Notes under the pieces: model-generated
What the model saw: only the letters and a program-made list of their open reading frames with translations
The model's database searches: none
Told to the model about the DNA's origin: nothing
Translations under genes and position numbers: made by a program
Assembly (NCBI GenBank): GCA_029212415.1
Contig: JARGOF010000004.1
Span: forward strand, 180,308 to 244,307
Reading direction: 5' to 3'
Origin: Rhizobiaceae bacterium
Lineage (GTDB): Bacteria > Pseudomonadota > Alphaproteobacteria > Rhizobiales > Rhizobiaceae
DNA: 64,000 nt
Part shown: in pieces, positions 1 to 8,218 of the stretch
Layout: each line of letters opens with the position of its first letter
Position numbering within the stretch: position 1 is the first letter of the stretch

Positions 1-1154
1 CCCAATTCCGCCGCAGCCGCATCGACCATGCGCTCCAATACAAAATTGCCGACTTCGCCGCCAAAACCCCGGTATGGCGCCTGTTGCGTCTTATTGGTGA
101 CGACGCAGGTCAGATCATATTCCAGAGCGTCGATCTGATAGGGACCTGTGGCTTGCGCCAGGGCGTTGCCGTGCGCTCCGGTTGCGATCAGGAAATAGGC
201 ACCCATGTCGTCAAGCACACGCAAGCGCAGGCCGGTAAAGCGATTTTCAGCATTGATTGCCAGCTCCGCCTTGTAAAGCCGATCTGAAGCATGCTGATTT
301 CCAGCTGTCATATGTTCAGCGCGATCTTCAACAAATTTGACGGGTCGCCCGATTTCACGCGACAGCACTGCCGCCAGCAGCGGAACGTGATAGAGCGTTG
401 CCTTGCCGCCAAAACTCCCGCCCACATCGCGTATATGGAATGTCATATGCGCCATATCGGTGTGCAGGATTTTGGCAAATTTTGGCCCGATGACGCTCTG
501 CTGAGACATATTTGCCCATACCTGAAAGTGCCCGGTAATGGCGTCATAGTCGGCAATTGCCGCACAGGTTTCCAAGGGCTGAGGCCCCACTCGTGGCCAG
601 CGGAACTCGCGACAAACCACGTGTGCGGCCTGGGAGAAAGCCTCCTCGACCGGACCCCAGGCATGGCGGCTTTGATGCACGATATTGCTGCCGAATTCCG
701 GATGCAAAACTGCGTTGCCCGTCGATTTGACGGCGGCTTCAGGATCAACCACGACCGGCAGCTCCTCAAACTCCACTTCGATCAAAGCAACAGCGTCCTC
801 GGCGATGTAACGACTTTCCGCGACCACCACGGCGATCGGCTCTCCGACATGGCGCGCCCGCTCAAACGCCACACAATGCTGAACCACAGGCGGGGTCGCA
901 AGGGTCGGCATCGGTCCCATGACGCCTGCCAGATCTTTTCCGGTAAAAACCCCCAGAACGCCTTTCAGTGCAGCTGCAGCTGCCGTGTCTATTCTGACAA
1001 TTCTGGCGTGTGCATGCGGGCTGCCGAACATCGCGGCATGCGCCATGCGCGGCAGCAACAGATCATCCGTGAACCGCCCTCGCCCGCTTAAAAGGCGCGC
1101 GTCTTCGCGGCGCGGCATGGAAGCGCCAATCCCTATTTTTGTCTCTATTGTCAT
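1..1154 (-). CDS. coxL: Molybdenum hydroxylase large subunit (CoxL/XDH family), partial, 3' end outside window
   Basis: An open frame runs from an ATG at 1154 to the left edge without a stop, giving the N-terminal 384 codons of a protein normally near 770-800 residues. It is the molybdopterin-cytosine-dinucleotide subunit of a xanthine dehydrogenase/CO dehydrogenase-type hydroxylase. Visible motifs are GGSFGGK (about residues 245-251), QPLETCA (192-198) and the active-site loop APYRGFGGE (359-367). The loop is neither the form I CO dehydrogenase sequence (AYxCSFR) nor the classical form II one (AYRGAGR), so CO oxidation is not supported; hydroxylation of an N-heterocycle, aldehyde or similar substrate is more likely. 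The ATG overlaps the coxS stop (ATGA). It is the last visible gene of the operon that begins at 7794. Confidence 0.9.
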   Translation of the reverse strand, partial: MTIETKIGIGASMPRREDARLLSGRGRFTDDLLLPRMAHAAMFGSPHAHARIVRIDTAAAAALKGVLGVFTGKDLAGVMGPMPTLATPPVVQHCVAFERARHVGEPIAVVVAESRYIAEDAVALIEVEFEELPVVVDPEAAVKSTGNAVLHPEFGSNIVHQSRHAWGPVEEAFSQAAHVVCREFRWPRVGPQPLETCAAIADYDAITGHFQVWANMSQQSVIGPKFAKILHTDMAHMTFHIRDVGGSFGGKATLYHVPLLAAVLSREIGRPVKFVEDRAEHMTAGNQHASDRLYKAELAINAENRFTGLRLRVLDDMGAYFLIATGAHGNALAQATGPYQIDALEYDLTCVVTNKTQQAPYRGFGGEVGNFVLERMVDAAAAEL

Positions 1155-1657
1155 GCCGATTTCTCCTCCGCCAATAGGCGCGTTCCCATGTCGAAAATGG
1201 CATCAATGATGGTTTGGTATCCCGTACAGCGGCAAAGATTGCCCGAGATAGCGTCGCGGATATCATCACGGGACGCACCGGGGCGGGTGCGCAGCAATTC
1301 CGTGGCTGTCATCAGCAGACCAGGCGTGCAAAAACCACATTGCAAAGCGTGATGATCAGAGAATGCCTGTTGCAACGGCGAGAGCTTTCCGTCGCGCTCC
1401 AGCAGCCCTTCGACAGTTTCAATCCGGCACCCCTCAGCCTGAACGGCAAATGTCAAACAGGAGCGAACCGAAACGCCATCGATCAGAATTGTGCAGGCTC
1501 CGCAAACGCCGTGCTCACAGCCCACATGCGTCCCTGTCAGTTGCAAATCCTGGCGTATGAAGTCCGACAGAAGCATACGCGGCTCGACGACACCGGACAT
1601 GGTCTCACCGTTGACGGTCAAGGTGATGGCCGTGGTCTCTTGTTTCTCGTTGGTCAC
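1151..1657 (-). CDS. coxS: Molybdenum hydroxylase small subunit, two [2Fe-2S] clusters
   Basis: This is the electron-transfer subunit of the three-part hydroxylase. The plant-type ferredoxin domain has GCEHGVCGACTILIDG followed by a fourth cysteine in SCLTF, and the C-terminal [2Fe-2S]-binding domain has QCGFCTPG and NLCRCTGYQ; all eight cluster cysteines are present. A GTG at 1657 is preferred as start: it overlaps the coxM stop (GTGA) and has GGAGGAG six bases upstream. An in-frame GTG at 1675 would add six residues but has no comparable ribosome site. The gene is 168 residues, normal for the family, and passes electrons from the molybdenum subunit to the FAD subunit. Order here is coxM-coxS-coxL. 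Confidence 0.93.
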   Translation of the reverse strand: MTNEKQETTAITLTVNGETMSGVVEPRMLLSDFIRQDLQLTGTHVGCEHGVCGACTILIDGVSVRSCLTFAVQAEGCRIETVEGLLERDGKLSPLQQAFSDHHALQCGFCTPGLLMTATELLRTRPGASRDDIRDAISGNLCRCTGYQTIIDAIFDMGTRLLAEEKSA

Positions 1658-2523
1658 AGTCGCTCCTCCGTACACCCCAATAGCGCCCGAATGATCAGGG
1701 CTCGCGTCAGGTCACGGCGATATGAAGCCGAGATTGCTGCCGTATCATTGAATTCGATCGACGTGACCGCTGCATCAGCTGCAGCCGTGGCGGCTGCCAA
1801 ATTGAGGTATTCGCCCACCAGACCTTCCTCTGCGTTTTCTGCGCGAAGCGCTATATCAGATACGCCGCACAAGCCGATGCGCGCGCGCATGACACGCCCC
1901 TCCACATCCAGATCAACAGCTGCTGCAATGGCGGACATGGCAAAATCACCCTTACGCAGGCTCACCTCGTGGAAGGAATAGCGCCTGCCCCGAGGACTTA
2001 TCGGAATTCTTATGGCGACCAGAAGCTCCTCCGGCTCAACGGCCGTTGCAAAGGGTCCGAAAAAGAACTGGTCAGCCGACACCAGACGGCGTCCGTCAGC
2101 AGATGCAATCTCCATTTGCGCACCCAATACCCGCATCACCGCCGGCATTTCCGAAGCAGGGTCCGAGTGACAAAGATTGCCCCCCAGGGTGCCTCGGTTG
2201 CGAATGGTGAAATGGGCGACATGGTCATAGGCAAGCGAAATCAGCGGTGCATGGATTGCCACCAGTTCATCTGCCTTGATCGCGTTATGACGGCTCATGG
2301 CGCCGATGATCAGATTGTCATCTTGCAGACGGATACCTTCCAAATCAGCGATTCCGGAAAGATCGATCAAGGCTTCAGGTTGCGCCATGCGGAAATTCAT
2401 CATCGGAATCAGGCTCTGACCGCCGGCAAGCACCTTGGCATCGCCGTCAGCCAATGCCTGGAGCAGCTCGAGGCATTGCGAAATGGAGGATGGGCGGTGA
2501 AACGAAAATGGAGCCGGTTTCAT
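1654..2523 (-). CDS. coxM: Molybdenum hydroxylase medium subunit, FAD-binding
   Basis: 289 residues, the usual length for the FAD subunit of CoxSML-type hydroxylases. The N-terminal FAD domain carries AGGQSLIPMMNFR (about 34-46) and TIRNRGTLGGNLCHSDPASE (about 107-126), the two diphosphate/flavin-binding stretches of the CO dehydrogenase flavoprotein family. A CO_deh_flav_C-like domain follows. The ATG overlaps the stop of the upstream ABC ATPase gene by four bases, and its own stop overlaps coxS, so the three subunits and the importer are translationally coupled. Role: accepts electrons from the iron-sulfur subunit and passes them to an external acceptor. The substrate cannot be read from this subunit. 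Confidence 0.93.
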   Translation of the reverse strand: MKPAPFSFHRPSSISQCLELLQALADGDAKVLAGGQSLIPMMNFRMAQPEALIDLSGIADLEGIRLQDDNLIIGAMSRHNAIKADELVAIHAPLISLAYDHVAHFTIRNRGTLGGNLCHSDPASEMPAVMRVLGAQMEIASADGRRLVSADQFFFGPFATAVEPEELLVAIRIPISPRGRRYSFHEVSLRKGDFAMSAIAAAVDLDVEGRVMRARIGLCGVSDIALRAENAEEGLVGEYLNLAAATAAADAAVTSIEFNDTAAISASYRRDLTRALIIRALLGCTEERL

Positions 2524-3236
2524 TCTTCATCTCCCTCGCCCAGACCAAGATAGGCAGCACGGACTGCCGGATCTTGTGACAATTCACGCGACAGCCCTTC
2601 CTTCGCCACCTTGCCGTTCTCCAGGACATAGGCACGGTCCGTGCAAGCAAGCGCCATCTCGGCGTTTTGTTCCGCCAGTAAAACGGAAGTACCCCTTGCT
2701 TTCAGCGTACCGATGATGACCCGAAGTTGACTGACGATAATTGGCGCCAGCCCCAGTGTGGGCTCGTCCAGCATCAACAGTTTCGGCGAGGACATCAGCG
2801 CACGGGCAATGGCCAGCATCTGTTGTTCACCGCCCGACAGCGACCCCGCCTTTTGTGATGCCCGCTCATACAAGCGCGGAAACAATGCGTACATTTCCTG
2901 CGTCAATGAGCCTGCCTGCGGCCGCGTACGTGCGGTCAAGCCAAGCAAGAGGTTTTCCTCTACGCTCATTTGGGGGAAGACATGGCGCCCTTCCGGCGAC
3001 AGGGAAATGCCGGCCAAAACACGTGCCGGCGTGGGCAACTTATCCAGCGCAACGCCATCAAGCACAACGCTGCCCTTTGCGTTTTCCAGACCGAGAACCG
3101 CTTTCAATGTCGAAGTTTTTCCAGCACCGTTTGCACCAATCAGGGCAACAACTTCGCCAGGTCCAACACGCACGGTAAGCCCGCGCACGGCTGGAATAGA
3201 TCCATAGTTGAGAGAGAGATCGCGCAGTTCAAGCAT
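2520..3236 (-). CDS. livF: Branched-chain amino acid-type ABC importer, ATP-binding protein LivF
   Basis: 238 residues from an ATG at 3236 that overlaps the 3' end of the fused livM-livG gene by eight bases and has GGGAG upstream; a longer in-frame start at 3263 lies inside that gene and is less likely. Walker A GANGAGKTS, signature LSGGEQQMLAIARAL and Walker B LLMLDEPTLGLAP are intact, and the short LivF form without the LivG insertion is seen. It energises the HAAT-family importer encoded just upstream. Family members carry amino acids, amides, urea or aromatic acids; the neighbouring hydroxylase and cyclase-family hydrolase suggest the cargo here is their substrate rather than leucine. Confidence 0.92.
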   Translation of the reverse strand: MLELRDLSLNYGSIPAVRGLTVRVGPGEVVALIGANGAGKTSTLKAVLGLENAKGSVVLDGVALDKLPTPARVLAGISLSPEGRHVFPQMSVEENLLLGLTARTRPQAGSLTQEMYALFPRLYERASQKAGSLSGGEQQMLAIARALMSSPKLLMLDEPTLGLAPIIVSQLRVIIGTLKARGTSVLLAEQNAEMALACTDRAYVLENGKVAKEGLSRELSQDPAVRAAYLGLGEGDEE

Positions 3237-4989
3237 CGGTCGCTCCCTGCTTTTCCGGTTCATCCGAAGTTCCGAGATAGGCCTCGATTACAGCGGGGGT
3301 ATTGCGAACGGTCACTGGATCCCCTTCTGCAAGCATCCTGCCGTGATGGAGCACGACAATTCGGTCACACAACTTCATCATCATACGTAAATTGTGATCC
3401 ACAATAGCGATGGTGAAGCCCTTCTCACGCAAGCCCGTCAGCAAACGCGCCAGCACCAGAGCTTCGGTGTGATTGAGCCCGGCAGCCGGTTCGTCGAGAA
3501 GCAGGAAACCAGGCCGCGTCGCCAAAGCAACGGCAATCGACAGCATGCGCTGTTCACCATAGGCAAGGCTCCCTGCCAATTCGTTGGCCCGCTCTTCAAG
3601 ACCGACAAAACAGATCGCGGCCCAGGCAAGCGCCTGCCGCTTGCACTCGCGTTGCTGGTATGCAGGCAGGCGCAGGACAGCAGCAGCGGTCGTCTCGGGC
3701 AGGAGCAAATGCGTGCCGATCAGAACATTTTCATAGACCGACAGATCCATACACACCGTGGTGTGCTGGAAGGTGCGCACCACGCCTTGCTGCGCCGCCT
3801 GATGCGAGGAGAGTGTGGAAAGTGTCAGTTGGCCCAGCCTCACGACACCAGAGTTGGGGGAAAGGAAAGCACTGATGAGCGACAGACAGGTGGTCTTTCC
3901 CGCACCATTTGGCCCTATCAGTCCCAAAATCTCGCCACGCCGCACCTCGAAGCTGACATCTTCAACAGCCTTCAGCCCGCCAAAGTGACGCGACAGATGT
4001 TCAATGGACAGGGTTGCAGGCAATTGGCGCGGCGTAATCTCAACAAGTGCCGAAGGAGGACGTACATGGACGGTCTTCCGGCGCGGAAACAATGAGATAA
4101 GGCCGTCGGGACGAACCCTTACCACGACCAGCAACAGGAGCGCGAAGATCGCCAGACGGTATTCGTCAACGACCCGCAAAAGCTCCGGTGCCACAGCGAA
4201 AACTATGCCGCCCAAAACCGGCCCCATCACCGCACCACGCCCGCCAAGTATCGCGGCCAGCAAAGCGGTGGCCGAAAGTGTCCCCGAGAAAAGGTCGGGG
4301 CTTAACACCAGCACACGAGGCACGAACAGCCCGCCCGCCAGCGCGGCGATGCCACCTGACATCGCAATTGCGATAACCTTGTAGCGCAAGGGCCAAATAC
4401 CAACGCTCTCAGCCAATTTGGGCTGGTCCCGCAATGCCACCCAGGCGCGTCCAATCAGGCTGCGGTTTACCCGGCTGACCACAAACAGCACCAAAGCCAG
4501 CACAAGGATGCACAACATCAGGTAAAGATCACCAAAGTCGCGGCCGGTCAGTGCTTCCAACCATTTTTCCCGTGGCCGATGAACAACGACGCCCATCGGG
4601 CCCCGGGTAAAGCTGACCCAATTGAGCGCCACCAGCCGCAGAATTTCGCTCGTTACCAATGTTGCAATGGCAAAATAGGCACCCGACAGTCGCAAAGAGG
4701 CCAATCCAACCAGCGCGCCGAGGGCGACACCGGGCAATATCGCCAGGGGCACAGCCAGCCAATAATTCATGCCGGTGTAGAAGTTGAGTAGACCGGCAGC
4801 ATAGGCGCCTAGCCCGAAGAAAGCAGCATGCCCAAATGAAATGAGCCCGAGTTGGCCCAAGGAAATATTGGCCGAGGTGGCGAATATCGCAAGGATGCAT
4901 GCGTATATGGCGAGGCCCTGATAGTAGGTCGGCAAGAAGGGCGCCGCCACGAGGGCAGCCACAAAGACAGCAGGAATGACAAATTTCAC
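3229..4989 (-). CDS. livM: Fused LivM permease and LivG ATPase of HAAT-family ABC importer
   Basis: A single 586-residue polypeptide. Residues 1 to about 300 are a LivM-type permease with many hydrophobic segments and the conserved SLGQLGLISFGHAAFFGLGAY region; residues about 325 to 575 are a LivG-type ATPase with Walker A GPNGAGKTT, signature LAYGEQRMLSIAVAL and Walker B LLLDEPAAGLNHTE. No stop or frameshift separates the halves, so this is a real fusion, one of the recurrent arrangements in proteobacterial HAAT systems. The start is a GTG whose last bases overlap the livH stop (GTGA). Together with livH, livF and the binding protein it makes a complete inner-membrane importer. Confidence 0.93.
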   Translation of the reverse strand: MKFVIPAVFVAALVAAPFLPTYYQGLAIYACILAIFATSANISLGQLGLISFGHAAFFGLGAYAAGLLNFYTGMNYWLAVPLAILPGVALGALVGLASLRLSGAYFAIATLVTSEILRLVALNWVSFTRGPMGVVVHRPREKWLEALTGRDFGDLYLMLCILVLALVLFVVSRVNRSLIGRAWVALRDQPKLAESVGIWPLRYKVIAIAMSGGIAALAGGLFVPRVLVLSPDLFSGTLSATALLAAILGGRGAVMGPVLGGIVFAVAPELLRVVDEYRLAIFALLLLVVVRVRPDGLISLFPRRKTVHVRPPSALVEITPRQLPATLSIEHLSRHFGGLKAVEDVSFEVRRGEILGLIGPNGAGKTTCLSLISAFLSPNSGVVRLGQLTLSTLSSHQAAQQGVVRTFQHTTVCMDLSVYENVLIGTHLLLPETTAAAVLRLPAYQQRECKRQALAWAAICFVGLEERANELAGSLAYGEQRMLSIAVALATRPGFLLLDEPAAGLNHTEALVLARLLTGLREKGFTIAIVDHNLRMMMKLCDRIVVLHHGRMLAEGDPVTVRNTPAVIEAYLGTSDEPEKQGATDA

Positions 4990-5852
4990 CGGAGCGCTCC
5001 CTGGAACAGCCCTTGGGGGCGCACAAAGAGCGTCACAAGCAACAATGAATATATCAATGTCGCGGCAACGTGTTGGCCCAAGAAGATTGACAGCACGGAT
5101 TCAATCATGCCGAGCGAAAGCCCGCAAACAACGGCGCCGGGAATTGAGCCCATGGAACCGATCACCACGACGACGAAGGCGTGTATGCCTGCGTGCAGAC
5201 CCATTGTTGCATTGAACGTGATGATCGGTGCGATCAGGCCCCCCGCCAGTCCGGCAATGCCGCCTGCCAGCACGAATGTCAGTGTCTTGATCCGTTCCAC
5301 ATCAATACCGACAACTTTTGCAGCATAATCGCTTTGCGCAACTGCGCGCAAAGATCGACCGAAATTGGTTCGTGTAAATAGCATGTACAAACCGCATATC
5401 ATCACGATACCTGCGGCGAACATGAAGACCCGGTGCATCGTCAGCACCACTGATCCAAAATGAACAATTCCGGAGAAGCCACTGACAGCAATCGGAGTAG
5501 GTCCGATCGCCGCCAGTACGGTTTCAACGATGATCAAGCCAGCGGCATAGGTGCTGACCAGAACAATCTGATCACCACCGGGTTTTCGTGCAACCGGACT
5601 GACGGCAACAATATCCATCACCCATGCAACAGCCGAGACCAGAACGATCGCTATAAGCAAAGCGACGATGTACGGGAGGCCCAAACTCTTGACAACCAGC
5701 ACGGTGACCAGAGCACCCAACATGTAGAACTCGCCGTGCGCAAAGTTCACCACGTGCAAAACCCCGAACACCAGAGTCAAGCCAAGTGCCACCAATGCGT
5801 AGGCCATCCCCAGGGACAAACCATTGGCAATTTGCTGTAGTAAGAGTTCCAT
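4986..5852 (-). CDS. livH: HAAT-family ABC importer permease LivH
   Basis: 288 residues, largely hydrophobic, with the N-terminal pattern ANGLSLGMAYALVALGLTLVFGV and the VNFAHGEFYMLGAL motif typical of LivH. A conserved GIDVERIKTLTFVLAGGIAGLAGG segment and a C-terminal glycine-rich GSMGSIPGAVVCGLSLG segment are also seen. AAGGATAGGG precedes the ATG. It lies 29 bases after the binding-protein gene and overlaps the fused permease-ATPase gene, so it is an internal gene of the operon. It forms the membrane channel together with the LivM half of the downstream fusion. Confidence 0.93.
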   Translation of the reverse strand: MELLLQQIANGLSLGMAYALVALGLTLVFGVLHVVNFAHGEFYMLGALVTVLVVKSLGLPYIVALLIAIVLVSAVAWVMDIVAVSPVARKPGGDQIVLVSTYAAGLIIVETVLAAIGPTPIAVSGFSGIVHFGSVVLTMHRVFMFAAGIVMICGLYMLFTRTNFGRSLRAVAQSDYAAKVVGIDVERIKTLTFVLAGGIAGLAGGLIAPIITFNATMGLHAGIHAFVVVVIGSMGSIPGAVVCGLSLGMIESVLSIFLGQHVAATLIYSLLLVTLFVRPQGLFQGALR

Positions 5853-5881
5853 TACCCTATCCTTGCATCGTCGCTTCGACT

Positions 5882-6988
5882 TCAGTCAGCCCGGACTACG
5901 CGACCGTCTTTGACGACTGTGTTGTAGAGTTTCTCAGTCAACGCCTGACCAATCTCGTTGAAACGAAGCTTGCCGCGTGGTGATTCCCATTGGGTGTCAC
6001 GAATGACCTTGGCGACTTTTGACACATCGTCATAGGAACCAGCGGCATCGATAGCCTTGGCGACAATCCAGACTGTTTCGAAACCCAGAACTTCCGGTTT
6101 GCCAGGCACCTTGCCTTGTGCAGCCAGATATTCCTTGACGAAGGTGTTGTTCAACTCGGAATCAATGGTGTCGATATAGACGTCTTGCGAGAACACACCT
6201 TCGGCCGCAGCACCCGCCACATCCGGCAGGTCATTGTTCAGATAGCCAGGCAACAGACAGCGCTTGGGTGAGTAGCCCACATCCGCCATTGAGCGAAAAA
6301 CGCCGCCAGACTGCTCGGGATTTGCAGCGGTGACACAAACAAGGTCTGCACCGGAAGCACGCACATTCGTGGCAAGGGCAGAAAAATCAGCCTGTTTGAC
6401 ATCAAATATGTCCGAAAAGACAACTTTCTCTCCAAACAGCTGCTTCATTTGCTCCAGGCTCGTCAGGCCGATATCATCGTTTTGAACGAGAACCGCGACT
6501 TTCTCCGGCTTGACTGTTTCGGTCAGGTATTTGCCAAAAGACGCTGCATCGATCTGTGACGTCGAGTTCAGGCGGAAGACATTTTCATAACCGGAATTGG
6601 TAACGTCCGGATGTTTGGGCATCGCGAGCATCGCCAACGCCTCTTCGCTCTCCACCACTGGAATGACAGCAAATGCAACCGTACTTGATATCTCACCCAG
6701 AATGTATTTCACACCATCTTGGGTAAGCAGCCGCTGCGCGGCGGAAACACCATCGACTGCAGAGAAATTGGAATCGTAAACGATCAATTCGACCATTCGC
6801 CCATCCAGAATGCCGCCTGCATCGTTAATCTGCTTGGCCGCCAGTTCTGCACCGTGTCCGGCCTGCTCGCCAATGATGGTTCGCGTTGGAAAAATCACGC
6901 CGAGCTTTACGGCTTCCTGCGCCACCGCCTGGCTGACAAGGGCAGAAGCCAACAAGGCTCCGGCAACCAGTTTTTTGTAAGTCTTCAT
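5882..6988 (-). CDS. livK: HAAT-family periplasmic substrate-binding protein (LivK type)
   Basis: 368 residues with a Sec signal peptide ending near AVA-QEA (about residue 24), followed by a Peripla_BP_6-type two-lobe domain starting VKLGVIFPTRT. It captures substrate in the periplasm for the LivH/LivMG/LivF importer downstream. The family ligand pocket usually has a Ser/Thr pair; here GEISSTVAFAV lies in the equivalent loop, but ligand identity cannot be read. It sits 26 bases downstream of the cyclase-family gene. Binding proteins of this group next to molybdenum hydroxylases or ring-opening hydrolases often bind aromatic or heterocyclic acids rather than amino acids; that is inference here. 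Confidence 0.9.
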   Translation of the reverse strand: MKTYKKLVAGALLASALVSQAVAQEAVKLGVIFPTRTIIGEQAGHGAELAAKQINDAGGILDGRMVELIVYDSNFSAVDGVSAAQRLLTQDGVKYILGEISSTVAFAVIPVVESEEALAMLAMPKHPDVTNSGYENVFRLNSTSQIDAASFGKYLTETVKPEKVAVLVQNDDIGLTSLEQMKQLFGEKVVFSDIFDVKQADFSALATNVRASGADLVCVTAANPEQSGGVFRSMADVGYSPKRCLLPGYLNNDLPDVAGAAAEGVFSQDVYIDTIDSELNNTFVKEYLAAQGKVPGKPEVLGFETVWIVAKAIDAAGSYDDVSKVAKVIRDTQWESPRGKLRFNEIGQALTEKLYNTVVKDGRVVRAD

Positions 6989-7014
6989 ATTCGTTCCTCC
7001 GTTGTTGATTAGAA

Positions 7015-7794
7015 TTACAGCATCGCCACTGCACGAACCCAGCCAGCCGACGCTTGTTTCAACTTCACGGGGAAGCAGATCATCGTAAAACCGGAGTCTG
7101 GGAGTTGTTCCAGATTGTGAAGTTTTTCAAGATGGCAATATTCGCGTTCGCGTCCGGCCTTGTGGCCTTCCCAAACCAGGGATGTATCGCCGGTTTCAGC
7201 CACGCGCTGCGCCGTATGAACAAAAGGTGCGTCCCAGCTCCAACCATCGGTGCCGGTTATGCGCACACCGCGCTCCAGAAGCCAGAGCGTTGCCTCTCGC
7301 GACATGCCGCAACCTGCGGAAACATAATCGCTGTGGCCATATCGCTCGCCAGCGCGCGTGTTGATGACCACGATATCGAAGGGGTTCAGATGATGCCCTA
7401 TGCGCTTCAGTTCGGCCTCGACCTCATTGGCTGAAACCACATGGCCATCGTCCCGATCACGAAAATCAAGCTTCACACCCGGGCGCATGCACCATTCAAG
7501 CGGGATCTCGTCAATTGTGCGGGACTTCTCCCCACCAGGTACCAACGCATGATTTGTTGTGGAATGAAAATGCCAAGGCGCATCGAGATGCGTGCCGTTG
7601 TGCGTTGTAAGCTCCACCTTTTCAATTGCCCAGGCTTCACCGTCGGGAAGATTTTCAGGACGCAGATCGGGGAAGTGCTGACCCAGGCGGTCAAAGGTTT
7701 CCCGATGTCCAAGGTAGTTGATCTTCGGCCGCGCCATTGGCGGATCCGCTTCAACATCATTGTCCAGCGCCACTGATAAGTCGATAAGCTGCAT
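7015..7794 (-). CDS. Cyclase-family metal-dependent hydrolase (kynurenine formamidase-like)
   Basis: 259 residues from an ATG at 7794 preceded by GAGGAG; an upstream in-frame start at 7827 would place the ribosome site inside the coding region. The metal-binding signature HNGTHLDAPWHF (about 72-83) is the HxGTHxDxPxHF motif of the cyclase/KynB family, and a second histidine/glutamate cluster lies near the C-terminus (VWEGHKAGREREYCHLEKL). Family reactions are hydrolysis of N-formyl or cyclic amides and similar compounds. It is the first gene of the operon with the Liv importer and molybdenum hydroxylase, so it probably hydrolyses the imported compound or the ring-hydroxylated product. It is not part of a tryptophan pathway cluster, so a true kynurenine formamidase role is unlikely. 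Confidence 0.85.
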   Translation of the reverse strand: MQLIDLSVALDNDVEADPPMARPKINYLGHRETFDRLGQHFPDLRPENLPDGEAWAIEKVELTTHNGTHLDAPWHFHSTTNHALVPGGEKSRTIDEIPLEWCMRPGVKLDFRDRDDGHVVSANEVEAELKRIGHHLNPFDIVVINTRAGERYGHSDYVSAGCGMSREATLWLLERGVRITGTDGWSWDAPFVHTAQRVAETGDTSLVWEGHKAGREREYCHLEKLHNLEQLPDSGFTMICFPVKLKQASAGWVRAVAML

Positions 7795-8218
7795 GTTCTT
7801 CTCCTCAGGGTAGGAGTAGCTGCGCACCGTATTGATGTCAAGCGCTTGCTTGAAGCGCTTGCTTGTTTTCTGTGATTTCGATCTTCATCAACAGGGAGCG
7901 TCAAAATCACAACGCGTTTTTGACTGTGACGATCAGCATCGCCCAGCAGTCCGGGCGACAGTGCGACGCATACCAAAGAGCAATGATTTGGATTGGGGTA
8001 CAACTGCGGTCGTGGATACGGCACACGCCGATTCCGGCGCGCTTCAAATTCACTTGTTTCAAGTCATGCGCCTGAACAGTCTCAGTTGGTCAGCAAACAA
8101 AGCGGTTCAACAGGCGGGATTGCAGTGGAGAATACGATCACAAGCGTTCAGGCAATTTCAATGGGGTAACGCGCCAAAAGCGATCCTCAATCAGAAATAA
8201 CCGGGAACGATCATTCTC
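7795..8218. promoter_or_regulatory. Intergenic promoter region of the cyclase-Liv-cox operon
   Basis: 424 bases between the tetR stop and the operon start. No convincing reading frame is seen on either strand; the short frames present have no recognisable motif. The region holds the tandem repeat at 7840-7865 described separately and is the only sizeable gap ahead of the nine-gene operon, so it should carry its promoter. The stretch 7870-8218 shows nothing I can assign. Confidence 0.6.
7840..7865. repeat. Perfect 13-bp tandem repeat, candidate TetR operator
   Basis: The 13-base unit AAGCGCTTGCTTG occurs twice head to tail (7840-7852 and 7853-7865) without a mismatch. Each unit contains the 8-base palindrome AAGCGCTT, and the first is extended by flanking bases to CAAGCGCTTG. 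It lies 46-71 bases upstream of the cyclase ATG, where an operator overlapping the promoter is expected. The divergent arrangement is absent, but the TetR gene is the immediate upstream gene. Binding by that protein is an inference. Confidence 0.55.

Noticed and set aside
291..1091. 266-residue plus-strand reading frame
   Set aside because: It is opposite the clearly coding coxL frame, which has full family motifs.
1..1154. Aerobic CO dehydrogenase (CoxL form I)
   Set aside because: The active-site loop is APYRGFGGE, not AYxCSFR, and the operon carries an organic-solute importer and a hydrolase; a general molybdenum hydroxylase is the safer call.
7015..7794. Kynurenine formamidase in tryptophan degradation
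   Set aside because: The metal motif fits the wider cyclase family, but no kynureninase or tryptophan dioxygenase is nearby.
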